From: Bryobacterales bacterium
Lineage (GTDB): Bacteria; Acidobacteriota; Terriglobia; Bryobacterales; UBA6623
DNA length: 53,313 bases
Direction of reading: 5' to 3'
Assembly: GCA_028819575.1 (NCBI GenBank)
Contig: JAPPLB010000101.1
Span: 1-53,313 of the forward strand
Shown here in pieces: positions 28,457 to 35,900 of this stretch. The stretch's first letter is position 1, and every line of letters starts with the position of its first letter. The notes under the pieces are model-generated. The model did not search any database. It saw only the letters and a list, made by a program, of their open reading frames with translations, and was not told where the DNA came from. The translations under genes and the position numbers were made by a program.

Positions 28457-28474
28457 GTTAAGGTTTGGAAACGT

Positions 28475-31400
28475 CTAGAAGAAGAGCTTCAGCGCGAATT
28501 GCTGAATCCTCATGGGCGTCCGGATGCCCCGGATCTCACCGTTGCGCGTACCGTCCGGCACGAGCACGTCCGCGCTGGAGAACCCGATACCTCCGGGCGC
28601 GCCGAAGTACGGCGTGTTCGCGGCGTTGAACAGCTCCCAGCGGAACTGGAGCCTCACGTTCTCGGTGATCGGGAAGTTCTTGAAGAGCCCGAAGTCCAGG
28701 TTCACCTGCCCCGGCGAATCGAGAATGTTGTAACCGGCGTCTCCGAAGTGGCAGCGGTCGGCCACCAGCTCCGGGACATCGCAGGTCACCCGCAGGAACG
28801 CCTTGGGGTCATACCACAGCTTCCGCGTGGCATTGCTGAGCGCTCCGTCGGCAACCCGGTCAGGACGGATATTCGAGTCGGAAACGTTCAGGTCTCCCCT
28901 GGGGTTCACGATGGTGAACGGGAAGCCAGAACGCATCGAGAGGATGCCGTTCGACTGCCAGCCGCCGATGATGTGCTTCAACGGCCCGGAGAGGTTCTGC
29001 CCCGGCATTTCCCAGACGAAGTGGCTGACGAGGTTGTGCCGCTGGTCGAACCGGAAGCGGCCGCGGTCGCAGCTCAGGCAGTTGCGCGGGTTCTGGAACT
29101 GGGCGCCCTGCTGGCCGCCGTTCTCCCCGTCGCCGTGCGACTTGCTGAAGGTGTACGCCACGCCGAACGCCAACCCATTGGAATAGCGCTTGTCCAGCTT
29201 CATCTGCAGACCGTGATGGAACGTGTTCGCGAAGCTGTCCAGATAGCGGATCACCGCCAGGCTCTGCACGCCCAGCTCCGGCGTCGCCGGATCGTACACG
29301 CGTTGCCAGGGCCGGTTTCTCTGAATGTTGTTATCCGGAGAGGGCAAGGGACTGTTCCAGTTCCGAACGCTGTTCCCCGCGTGGGACCCCTTGCTGCCGA
29401 CATAGCCGACCGTCAAGGACGTCTCGAAGGGAAGTTCCCTCTGGATGTCGAAGCTCCACTTCACCACGTTGCCCGTCTTCTGATCGGAGGGCACCGTCAA
29501 GGTGTTGATGTTGCGCGGCGAGGCGGCGGCTCCCACGTCCTGAAGGAAGGGGTCGTTCAAGGTGATGATCGGATTACCGGGACGGAACATGCGCAAGGTG
29601 CGGTTGACCGGCCCACTTACGCCGGGAACCGTGATGGAGCCGGCAGCGTCGGTGACGGCCTCGAAGTTGTTCGAGCCCGACAGCGGCGGGTTGAGGTTCA
29701 GGATCGTCCAGGTGTTCATATGGTCGATGTTGCTGAAGTAGCCTCCACCGATGCGAACCACCCAACCTTCAGACGGACGGTAGGCGATCCCCAACCGGGG
29801 CTGGTAGAAGATTCCCTGCTGCTTCCACAGGTTGACCTTGCCTTCCGGCACGTTGACCGGCTCCGGGAAGAAGGTCGGAATCTGCTGTCCGGTTTCGGGA
29901 TCCGTGAAGTACGGTCCGCGGTTATACGTCTCACCCGGGAAGGCGACGACCCGCTGCAGGCCGAGGGCATCCTGGGAGTTGCCGACATACTCGAGCCGCA
30001 ACCCCAGGTTCAACGTCAACTTCGACGTGGCTTTCCAGTCGTCGTTGAAGTAGTAGGCCTGGCGTCCGGCCCGCGGCACCGTGCGCGGCCAGCCTTCGGC
30101 CGTTTCCGTCCGGTGAGGCAGGCCCAGCAGGAACGAGGCAAACCCGTCGCCGCTCTGAGCCGCGTTGAAGGTGTAACGGCCCGTCGGCAGGTTGGCCGCG
30201 GCGCGATCCATAGTCACGTAGTAGTACTCACCACCGATCTTCAGGTTGTGACTGCCTCGAATGAGAGACAGGTGGTCGGCGAACTGGTAGGTATCCAACT
30301 GGTTGAGGTTGCCGTTGACCGACCACGGGAAGCGCGCGCCGCTGATATGCGGCGGCCCCGTCTCGAGGGGAGTCAGCTTGCGGTTGTTGTCGCCCGCCAC
30401 CCGGATCAGGCCGATGCCGAGGCTGTCGGGGTCGAAATCCGTATTCGTGAAGTAGTGGAAGGGATTGGTTCCGGCGAGGTTGAACCCGAAACGGAACTCG
30501 TTGATCGCATTCTGGTTGAAGGTGTGGATCCACTGCGTCGCCAGGTTATAGACGTCGTTCGAGTCGATCCGCGACCTCTTGGGGTTGATGTTGTTCAACG
30601 CACGCTCACCCGAAGCAAGCTGGTAACGGCCAAAGATGCGGTCCGAATCGCTGAAATGGTGGTCGACCCGGCCGTAGTACTGGTCGAGGTTGATCGGCCG
30701 AACGACGTTCTCGCGGCAGGTGAAATCGAGCGGGTCCTCCTGCTGGAAGCAGGGCGCCGGAAGAAGCTCGCTCATGGTGGTTTGCGAGCCCGGATGGAGC
30801 CTGGAAGCAGGAATCATGTTGTTCATGAACGGCTCGCCGGTGAAGGCGTCGTAGAGGATGATGGGGTCCCGCATGCGTCCTCCCGCACGGGGCGTCGGCA
30901 TGGCGAAACGCGAGTAGTCGCCGCTCTTGAAGGTGGAGTCCGGGAACCAGGCGGTCTGGATGGAGGAAGTCCGCTCGCGGCGGCCCTCCCAGTTGAACGC
31001 CCAGAACGTCTTGTTCTTGACGATCGGGCCGCTCAAGACCGCTCCGTACTGGTTGCGCCGGAGCTGCTGCTTGGGACGGCGCGCTTCGCCCGCCGCCAAC
31101 TCGAAGTTCAAGAAGTAATGCTCGGCATCGAGCGCTTCGTTGCGGAGAAACTCGAACAGCGTGCCGTGAAGCTCGTTGGTGCCGCTCTTCATCGTGATCG
31201 AAGTCACGGCTCCGCCGCCGAACCCGACTTCGGCCGAATAGGCGTTGGTCTGGATCTTGAACTCCTCGATCGCCTCGATCGAAGGCACGAAGTTGGTGAT
31301 ATGGATGCGGGGATCCTTGGCGTCCACGCCGTCGAGCGAGACCACCTGGTGAATCTCGCGCTGACCGTTGGCGCTGACGGAGTAGCCGGCGCCCGGAATC

Positions 31401-31954
31401 GGGAACCCGCCCTGGCCGTCGTTCATGCCGGTGCGCTGGCCGTACTGTACGCCCGGGACCATCACGGCGAGCTGCACGATGTTGCGGCCGTTGAGCGGCA
31501 GCTCGGTCACGCGCTTGTTCTCGACCACGCCGCCAACCACGGCATTCTCGGTGTTCAGCGTGATGGCGGCGGCGGAAACTTCCACCGTCTCCGTCACGTC
31601 ACCGATTTCGAGTGAAAAGTCGATACGAACCTGGGCGCCCGTTTCCACGCGCTGGTTCGTGACGTTGTCCGTCTTGAATCCTTCCAACTGACAGGAAAGG
31701 TCGTAGTTGCCGACCGGGACTTGCGGGTACGAATAGTTCCCCGTTTCGTTCGTCTGGATGGTGCTGGTTACGCCCGTATCGCGGTTCGTGAGAGTAACCG
31801 CCGCGCCCGGAATCACGGCGCCGGTGGCGTCCGTCACCAGACCCTGAATGGTCTGCGTGATCGCCTGGCCGCTGAGATTCGGGGCAAGCAATCCCGCTAC
31901 GAGAAGAACCGCCGCCAACAACAGCGGCAGTCTCCTTAGTGTTTTTCCTTCCAT
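28475..31954 (-). CDS. TonB-dependent receptor, Oar-like, copy 2
   Basis: Outer-membrane receptor of 1159 residues, homologous along its whole length to the gene at 24357-27866. Seen: signal peptide ('LPLLLAAVLLVAGLLAPNLSG'; in part 'LLLAAVLLVAGLLAP'), the regulatory-like domain 'TIQGLVTDATGAVIPGAAVT', 'LEGFKTDNVTNQRVETGAQV', plug 'TELPLNGRNIVQLAVMVPG' and 'SLDGVDAKDPRIHI', and a barrel ending 'MRIQQFALKLFF' with the terminal Phe. The frame is open back to 32077, but ATG 31954 gives the signal peptide. Plug domains are nearly identical between the copies while barrels differ more, pointing to tandem duplication with ligand divergence. Confidence 0.93.
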   Translation of the reverse strand: MEGKTLRRLPLLLAAVLLVAGLLAPNLSGQAITQTIQGLVTDATGAVIPGAAVTLTNRDTGVTSTIQTNETGNYSYPQVPVGNYDLSCQLEGFKTDNVTNQRVETGAQVRIDFSLEIGDVTETVEVSAAAITLNTENAVVGGVVENKRVTELPLNGRNIVQLAVMVPGVQYGQRTGMNDGQGGFPIPGAGYSVSANGQREIHQVVSLDGVDAKDPRIHITNFVPSIEAIEEFKIQTNAYSAEVGFGGGAVTSITMKSGTNELHGTLFEFLRNEALDAEHYFLNFELAAGEARRPKQQLRRNQYGAVLSGPIVKNKTFWAFNWEGRRERTSSIQTAWFPDSTFKSGDYSRFAMPTPRAGGRMRDPIILYDAFTGEPFMNNMIPASRLHPGSQTTMSELLPAPCFQQEDPLDFTCRENVVRPINLDQYYGRVDHHFSDSDRIFGRYQLASGERALNNINPKRSRIDSNDVYNLATQWIHTFNQNAINEFRFGFNLAGTNPFHYFTNTDFDPDSLGIGLIRVAGDNNRKLTPLETGPPHISGARFPWSVNGNLNQLDTYQFADHLSLIRGSHNLKIGGEYYYVTMDRAAANLPTGRYTFNAAQSGDGFASFLLGLPHRTETAEGWPRTVPRAGRQAYYFNDDWKATSKLTLNLGLRLEYVGNSQDALGLQRVVAFPGETYNRGPYFTDPETGQQIPTFFPEPVNVPEGKVNLWKQQGIFYQPRLGIAYRPSEGWVVRIGGGYFSNIDHMNTWTILNLNPPLSGSNNFEAVTDAAGSITVPGVSGPVNRTLRMFRPGNPIITLNDPFLQDVGAAASPRNINTLTVPSDQKTGNVVKWSFDIQRELPFETSLTVGYVGSKGSHAGNSVRNWNSPLPSPDNNIQRNRPWQRVYDPATPELGVQSLAVIRYLDSFANTFHHGLQMKLDKRYSNGLAFGVAYTFSKSHGDGENGGQQGAQFQNPRNCLSCDRGRFRFDQRHNLVSHFVWEMPGQNLSGPLKHIIGGWQSNGILSMRSGFPFTIVNPRGDLNVSDSNIRPDRVADGALSNATRKLWYDPKAFLRVTCDVPELVADRCHFGDAGYNILDSPGQVNLDFGLFKNFPITENVRLQFRWELFNAANTPYFGAPGGIGFSSADVLVPDGTRNGEIRGIRTPMRIQQFALKLFF

Positions 31955-32549
31955 AAGGCTTTCTTGTTCCTTCACTGTGACGAAGGGAATGCCAACCACG
32001 ATCATGACCACACGCTCGCGGCGCCCCTTCAAAAAGTCTTCGGTTTGAATGGTTTGAACAGAAAGGAGATCACCCACAGACTGCTATGTGCAGATGGCTC
32101 CGGTAATTGGCGTATCACTCTCCGCTGCCCCCCCAAGGAGCAACGGCAGAACTGGATAAACCCCCACGGCGGAACACTTTCTCCACCGATATATTCACTG
32201 TAGCCCTACGGTTCCCTGGCTGTCAACTCTTCGCAGAGGAGTACATGTTCGTCGGATCACATTTGCACGGTTGCGGATTCGGAGGTCTGCACGGCCTTGC
32301 GATCATGTAATTCGATTCAGTGCTCGCAGGTGCAGGTCGTGGCCGTCTTCTCCTGCTCTCTGCGGCTTCGCAGACCGGGTGAAGAACTGCATGCGGGTCC
32401 GTCGCCGGAGCTGTCAGGACAACCGTTCGAGGCATGATTCGCATACCGGCAGTTTTTGGTTTTTGTTTTCCTCCGTCCACGCACGGATCATTCCAGCAAG
32501 AAACATGTGGACCGGCGTCAATGCCACTTGATCAGGAGGATGTTTCACA
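31955..32549. other. Intergenic region upstream of TonB receptor 2
   Basis: 595 bases. The right part (about 32445-32555) is repeat R2. The rest should hold the receptor promoter on the minus strand; AAGGAA about 15 bases before the ATG at 31954 is a weak ribosome site. No gene is supported, although short frames exist on both strands. Confidence 0.5.
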
Positions 32550-32555
32550 TCAGAA
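32445..32555 (-). repeat. R2 repeat copy at end of yqgE fragment
   Basis: About 110 bases: GGCAGTTTTTGG, TTTTCCTCCGTCC, CGGATCATTCCAGCAAGAAA, CATGTGGACCGGCGTCAA, CTTGATCAGGAGGATGTTTC and ACATCAGAA in order. GAAACAT and ATGTTTC form inverted arms. Related copies are at 35830-35900, 38975-39066 and 45309-45415. Its right tip TCA (32550-32552) is the TGA stop of the yqgE fragment. Confidence 0.75.
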
Positions 32556-32921
32556 TCCGGAGTGATTCCGCTCCCCGGCAGCGCCATGCGGCTTGAAACG
32601 CGGTCCGGCCCCTGCGGCGAAGAGCACATCCGTCTGCTTGATCAGCTTGTCCCAGACGGAGGCGGGCGACGGGGAGAAGACCAGATCGGCGTCCCCCGCC
32701 GTCACGTGCCAGTCCTGGCGCTCCAACTCGTGGTCGAGCTGCCCCGGCGCCCAGCCCGAGTAGCCGACGTAACTGCGGAAGTTGCCGGAGTCCTTCGCGA
32801 CCAGGCGATCCAGAACGTCGCGGTCCGGACTGACGTATATATCCGCGAAGATGTGCTCGGCCCCTTCCGGCCCGGTCTCCGCCCGGAGCAGCAGCATGAT
32901 TCCGTCTTGAGCCACGGGACC
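32550..32921 (-). pseudogene. yqgE/algH 3' fragment (duplicate of 34326-35072)
   Basis: A 5'-truncated copy of the YqgE/AlgH family gene. The protein 'GPVAQDGIMLLLRAETGPEG...HELERQDWHVTAGDADLVFSPSPASVWDKLIKQTDVLFAAGAGPRF' (shortened) matches the intact gene, then diverges to the tail 'KPHGAAGERNHSGF'. At the DNA level 32594-32921 and 34436-34763 are both 328 bases, with four differences that I count, all in the last 40 bases. The N-terminal half of the domain and any start are absent, so I treat it as a fragment even though an internal ATG could open a 121-codon frame. Its stop lies in repeat R2. Confidence 0.85.
32594..32921. repeat. 328-bp direct repeat, left copy (yqgE segment)
   Basis: Left member of a long direct repeat whose right member is 34436-34763. 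The two copies are the same length with no indel; four substitutions are visible near the right end. They bracket a 1.5-kb stretch holding the NYN-domain gene. Confidence 0.93.
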
Positions 32922-33345
32922 AGCGCAGAAGCGGCCGCGAACGACCCATCACATCTTTTTACCGCGGCTCTCGATCTGAGCTGCACGATCTTTGCGGGAA
33001 AGAGGCTGACTGAGAGGGTGTCGAGTTGCACAGCTTGGCCTGAGGCGTTGGCCGGGAGTGCGCTGTGGCCGACCACCCTTGGCGCCGCTGCCCGGAGGTG
33101 GAAAAAACGGCGCGACGACGACGATTCTCTCTCAACCAACAAGGGGACATTTCTATTGCCTCTTGACATGCCACCTCTACATGCCGGCGCAGGCGTTTTT
33201 TTGACATCCGCGCAATGGCGAGTTTATAGTGAATTTATTCGCCCCCTGGCAGTACGCCTTGCTTCCGTCCCGAACTCAGGGGCGGTGATCGTGAGCGAGG
33301 CCGATCCCTGGGGGCTTTTCGTTTGCGCACCGGGAGTGACTCGCT
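32922..33345. other. Leader region of the NYN-domain gene
   Basis: About 420 bases between the yqgE fragment and the NYN gene. No protein is supported. It contains two TTGACA boxes (33163 region and 33201), a full promoter at 33201-33230, and a roughly 115-base leader with short inverted pairs such as CCCCTG...CAGGGG between 33240 and 33320. Confidence 0.55.
33201..33230 (+). promoter_or_regulatory. Sigma70-type promoter of the NYN-domain gene
   Basis: TTGACA at 33201-33206 and TATAGT at 33225-33230, with an 18-base spacer. Both boxes are at or one base from consensus. The local sequence is AT-richer than its surroundings. The start codon is about 115 bases downstream, so a sizeable untranslated leader is expected. 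Confidence 0.7.
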
Positions 33346-34059
33346 GTGACCACGGCTGCAATCCTCATTGACGGCGGCTACTTCCTGAAACGCTTGCCGG
33401 TTGTGCGGTCGGATGTCGATGTTACCGATGCCGACGCGGTCGCCCGATCAGTGAACCAACTGGTTCGAGGCCACTTGAACCAGTTGAACGAGGTGCACCA
33501 AGTTCCGAATGCTCTTCAACTCCTGTACCGCACCTTCTACTACGACGCTCGACCTTACGACAGGAAGGCGCACACGCCCGTTGGCAACCGCGCAATCGAC
33601 TATGCCAAAACACCCCAGGCGCTCTTTCGAAAGAAATTCTTCGATGTCCTGCGCGGCTATCCCAATCTTGCCTTGCGTCTGGGCGAGGTTCGCAAGGACG
33701 GCGACCGATCCTGGATTCTGAAAGCGCAGACGCAGAAGAAGCTTCTGACCGGCCGTCTTGCGGTCAAAGACCTTACCGATGACGACTTCGCGCCTGCCTT
33801 GCGACAGAAAGGGGTCGATATGCGAATCGGGCTCGATATCGCATCGATCACGCTGAGACGTCAGGCAGAAATCATCGTTCTCGTTTCCGGCGATGCGGAT
33901 TTCGTTCCGGCGGCAAAACTCGCACGACGGGAAGGCGTGCAGTTCGTGCTTGATCCACTCTGGCAGGCCATCCCTCCTGATCTTTATGAGCATATTGACG
34001 GTTTGAGGAGCGGTTTCTACAGGCCGCGGCGCGATATCGCACAGCCAGCGCAGCCCTGA
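33346..34059 (+). CDS. NYN domain protein (LabA/DUF88 type, PIN-like RNase fold)
   Basis: NYN domain protein of 237 residues, a PIN-related fold that usually cleaves RNA. Seen: 'AAILIDGGYFLKRLP' with the first acidic residue, 'LLYRTFYYDARPYDR', 'QKGVDMRIGLDIASITLRRQ' and 'IIVLVSGDADFVPAAKLARREGVQFV' (in part 'LVSGDADFVPAAKLARREG'), carrying the other conserved acids. The start is GTG 33346. The gene has its own promoter and lies alone between two direct copies of the yqgE 3' segment. Such genes occur both as housekeeping RNA-decay factors and in defence or mobile contexts; its position suggests it arrived by integration. Confidence 0.88.
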   Translation: MTTAAILIDGGYFLKRLPVVRSDVDVTDADAVARSVNQLVRGHLNQLNEVHQVPNALQLLYRTFYYDARPYDRKAHTPVGNRAIDYAKTPQALFRKKFFDVLRGYPNLALRLGEVRKDGDRSWILKAQTQKKLLTGRLAVKDLTDDDFAPALRQKGVDMRIGLDIASITLRRQAEIIVLVSGDADFVPAAKLARREGVQFVLDPLWQAIPPDLYEHIDGLRSGFYRPRRDIAQPAQP

Positions 34060-34325
34060 ATCCCGAGTTGGCCGCGACGGACCTGTCGTCTGGCTTTGTT
34101 CGTTCGACAAGGTTCACCTTCGAGTCAAGTTCACGCGGTGATCCGTGGTCCTGCTTGTCGGTCTGAACATAAGAGGCGGAGCCTCGCCAGGAAGTGACGA
34201 CGGACGATGACCTGTTCCGGGGTGCGAGTCACAGCTTGAAGCGCCCGTTCTGAACCTGCGGCGGTGGGCAACAATCGGCCATCAGCGATCCGTCCCTGTC
34301 CGAAGCGCGACCCGTAAAACCATCT

Positions 34326-35072
34326 CTAACGAGACGGTCGTTGTTCACGGTTGCAGCGAGTGCTGTCCGAAATGCTTGGGCGGGCAAATCCGTGCAACCC
34401 GTCATGTTCCCGCTTGCTGGCCTCGCGGCACGGCGTGAAACGCGGTCCGGCCCCTGCGGCGAAGAGCACATCCGTCTGCTTGATCAGCTTGTCCCAGACG
34501 GAGGCGGGCGACGGGGAGAAGACCAGATCGGCGTCCCCCGCCGTCACGTGCCAGTCCTGGCGCTCCAACTCGTGGTCGAGCTGCCCCGGCGCCCAGCCCG
34601 AGTAGCCGACGTAACTGCGGAAGTTGCCGGAGTCCTTCGCGACCAGGCGATCCAGAACGTCGCGGTCCGGACTGACGTATATATCCGCGAAGATGTGCTC
34701 GGCCCCTTCCGGCTCGTTCTCCGCGCGGAGCAGCAGCATGATCCCGTCTTGAGCCACGGGACCGCCGATGTATACGATATCGCCGCGGTGCTCGAGTTGA
34801 TCGGCTTCGGGAAGCAGCTCCGCCAGCTTGACGCCGGAAGGCTGGTTGACGATCAAACCCATAGCGCCCTTGGCACCATAGCTAACGAGAAGGATGACCG
34901 ACTTGACGAAGCGGGGGTCCCGCATCCCCCGCTTCGCCACCAGAAAACGTCCGGCGGCGGGCTTCATTCGAGGGACGTTCTGCGCGGCGATGGGACGGAA
35001 GGCGAACATGGAAACCGCCAGCCAAGAGAGCAAAACAAGGGCTGTCAGAGATGCGGGCTTGTGTCGAACCAC
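34326..35072 (-). CDS. YqgE/AlgH family protein with N-terminal signal and altered tail
   Basis: Full-length YqgE/AlgH (DUF179) protein of 248 residues, function poorly known. Seen: family core 'GRFLVAKRGMRDPRFVKSVI', 'GAMGLIVNQPSGV', 'IYIGGPV'-type 'IVYIGGPVAQDG', 'YVGYSGWAPGQLDHEL' and 'WDKLIKQTDVLF'. Unusual points: a hydrophobic N-terminus ('LTALVLLSWLAVSMFAFRPIAA') that looks like a signal peptide in a family normally cytoplasmic, and a 40-residue tail after 'AGPRF' that lacks family character. The tail differs from that of the fragment at 32550. DNA from 34436 to 34763 is duplicated there. Confidence 0.85.
   Translation of the reverse strand: MVRHKPASLTALVLLSWLAVSMFAFRPIAAQNVPRMKPAAGRFLVAKRGMRDPRFVKSVILLVSYGAKGAMGLIVNQPSGVKLAELLPEADQLEHRGDIVYIGGPVAQDGIMLLLRAENEPEGAEHIFADIYVSPDRDVLDRLVAKDSGNFRSYVGYSGWAPGQLDHELERQDWHVTAGDADLVFSPSPASVWDKLIKQTDVLFAAGAGPRFTPCREASKREHDGLHGFARPSISDSTRCNREQRPSR
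34436..34763. repeat. 328-bp direct repeat, right copy (inside yqgE)
   Basis: Right member of the direct repeat pair with 32594-32921, lying within the intact yqgE gene. Distance between equivalent bases is 1842. Confidence 0.93.
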
Positions 35073-35152
35073 CGACGACTCCCATGCGGGCAGGCCGGGG
35101 ATGACCGCCCCGCTGCCCGCCAGTGATTATAGGGAAACTCCCTGGCGTGGAG

Positions 35153-35260
35153 AAAGGCCGTGTTTCGTGATTCGTGAAAAGCTGAAAAGCAGTGGCTAGT
35201 GGTTAGTGGCTAGTGAAAGCATGGAAAGCGCTGATTCGTGACCCGCACGGACTTTGCCTC
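35153..35260 (+). repeat. R3 direct repeat, left copy
   Basis: About 108 bases: GGCCGTGTTTCGTGATTCGTG, AAAAGCAGTGGCTAGTGG, TTAGTGGCTAGTGAAAGC, ATGGAAAGCGCTGATTCGTG, CCCGCACGGACTTTGCCTC. The right copy (35617-35723) has the same order with one TTAGTGGC unit fewer and a TCTCGTGAAAACC insertion. The TTCGTGATTCGTG part is shared with the interior of long R1 copies. The relE frame runs into this copy and stops there. Confidence 0.82.
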
Positions 35261-35318
35261 GCTTCGCAGCTCTTCTTACGTCACGTTTGAACTGCGTGGA
35301 TCGAACCGGAGTCAGCAT
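35196..35318 (-). pseudogene. RelE/YafQ-type toxin, truncated after about 22 codons
   Basis: The frame starts at ATG 35318, one base after the TGA of the antitoxin, and reads 'MLTPVRSTQFKRDVRRAAKRGK', the typical beginning of a RelE/YafQ-family mRNA interferase. It then passes into the R3 repeat ('VRAGHESALSMLSLATNH', stop at 35196). The catalytic C-terminal half of a normal 90-residue toxin is missing. The junction lies at the end of R3 (about 35260). Confidence 0.82.
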
Positions 35319-35319
35319 G

Positions 35320-35577
35320 TCAGACGCCGAGATCCTGGAACAGTTCCTCGGCGTTGCTGAAGCGTTTCCCCTTGCCCTCGTCCAGTTCCTGCATTGCCTT
35401 GACCGTGGTGGCATTCGGCACCTGGACGGTAAATGGCAGTCGTTTCTCCTCCGCCACTCGCAGCAACAGCAGACGAATGGCATCGGATACCGACAAGCCC
35501 ATGGCTTGGAGCGCTTCAGTAGCTTGTGCTTTAGTGTCGCTATCGATCCGAGCGCGAACGACAGTATCAGCAGCCAT
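35320..35577 (-). CDS. RelB/DinJ family antitoxin
   Basis: Antitoxin of 85 residues. Seen: 'VVRARIDSDTKAQATEALQAMGLSVSDAIRLLLLRVA' (in part 'RIDSDTKAQATEAL' and 'MGLSVSDAIRLLLLRV'), the ribbon-helix-helix DNA-binding domain of RelB/DinJ, then a C-terminal toxin-binding stretch 'ELDEGKGKRFSNAEELFQDLG'. AGGGAGG lies seven bases before the ATG. Upstream is a perfect 10-bp palindrome TGTAGCTACA, a probable autoregulatory operator. The toxin downstream is truncated, so it is now an orphan antitoxin inside a pair of R3 repeats. Confidence 0.9.
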   Translation of the reverse strand: MAADTVVRARIDSDTKAQATEALQAMGLSVSDAIRLLLLRVAEEKRLPFTVQVPNATTVKAMQELDEGKGKRFSNAEELFQDLGV

Positions 35578-35605
35578 CTGGGGACCTCCCTATATGTGGC
35601 TCTAT

Positions 35606-35615
35606 TGTAGCTACA
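35606..35615. promoter_or_regulatory. Palindromic operator candidate of relB
   Basis: TGTAGCTACA, a perfect 10-bp palindrome 29 bases upstream of the relB start. TATGT and ACATA around it extend a looser symmetry toward the start codon. RelB-type antitoxins repress their own promoters through such sites; no footprint is known here. Confidence 0.5.
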
Positions 35616-35616
35616 T

Positions 35617-35723
35617 AAAGGCGTGTTTCGTGATTCGTGTCTCGTGAAAACCTTAAAAGCAGTGGCTAGTGGCTAGTGAAAGCATGGAAAGCCCTGATTC
35701 GTGGCCCGCACGGACTGTGCCTC
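35617..35723 (+). repeat. R3 direct repeat, right copy
   Basis: Direct repeat partner of 35153-35260: GGCGTGTTTCGTGATTCGTG, AAAAGCAGTGGCTAGTGG, CTAGTGAAAGCATGGAAAGC, CCTGATTCGTGGCCCGCACG, GACTGTGCCTC. Together the two copies bracket the antitoxin and toxin remnant. Confidence 0.82.
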
Positions 35724-35829
35724 ACCGCGTCGCTGTCCTCAGGTTGCGCCGGCCGAGGCGAAAAATACTGAAAGATTTCAGTACCAAAAACCCCGTGATT
35801 CGCGAAAAGCATGGGCGGGAGCCTGGTTC

Positions 35830-35900
35830 GCGCCCGAAGAGCGGATCATACAAGAGGGACACATCCGGGCCGGTGTCAACGCCTTTTGGTCAGCGGGGCG
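35830..35900 (-). repeat. R2 repeat, degenerate copy
   Basis: Shares CGGATCAT, ACATCCGGGCCGGTGTCAAC and a CTTTTGGTCAGCGGGG block with R2 copies elsewhere (compare ACATCCGGACCGGCGTCAAC at about 39018). The oxidoreductase stop TGA (35890-35892) lies in its right part. Confidence 0.55.

Larger units (their letters stand above)
27867..28474. other. Region between the two TonB receptor genes
   Basis: 608 bases. It holds the upstream region of receptor 1 (27867 to about 28135), a long variant of repeat R1 (28136-28414), and the terminator of receptor 2 (28417-28456). No coding frame is supported. Confidence 0.6.
35578..35889. other. Mosaic repeat region between relB and oxidoreductase gene
   Basis: 312 bases without a gene. 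It contains the relB upstream region, R3 right copy (35617-35723), a stretch resembling the middle of the long R1 copy at 28136 (35795-35835, GTGATTCGCGAAAAGCATGG then GCCTGGTTCGCGCCCGAAG), and an R2-related segment running into the oxidoreductase stop. Confidence 0.65.

Noticed and set aside
28262-31615. Very long plus-strand open frame (over 1100 codons) opposite TonB receptor 2
   Set aside because: It is the antisense of a receptor gene in GC-rich DNA; its translation is rich in Arg, Val, Glu and His with no domain, and the minus-strand gene has a signal peptide, plug and terminal Phe.
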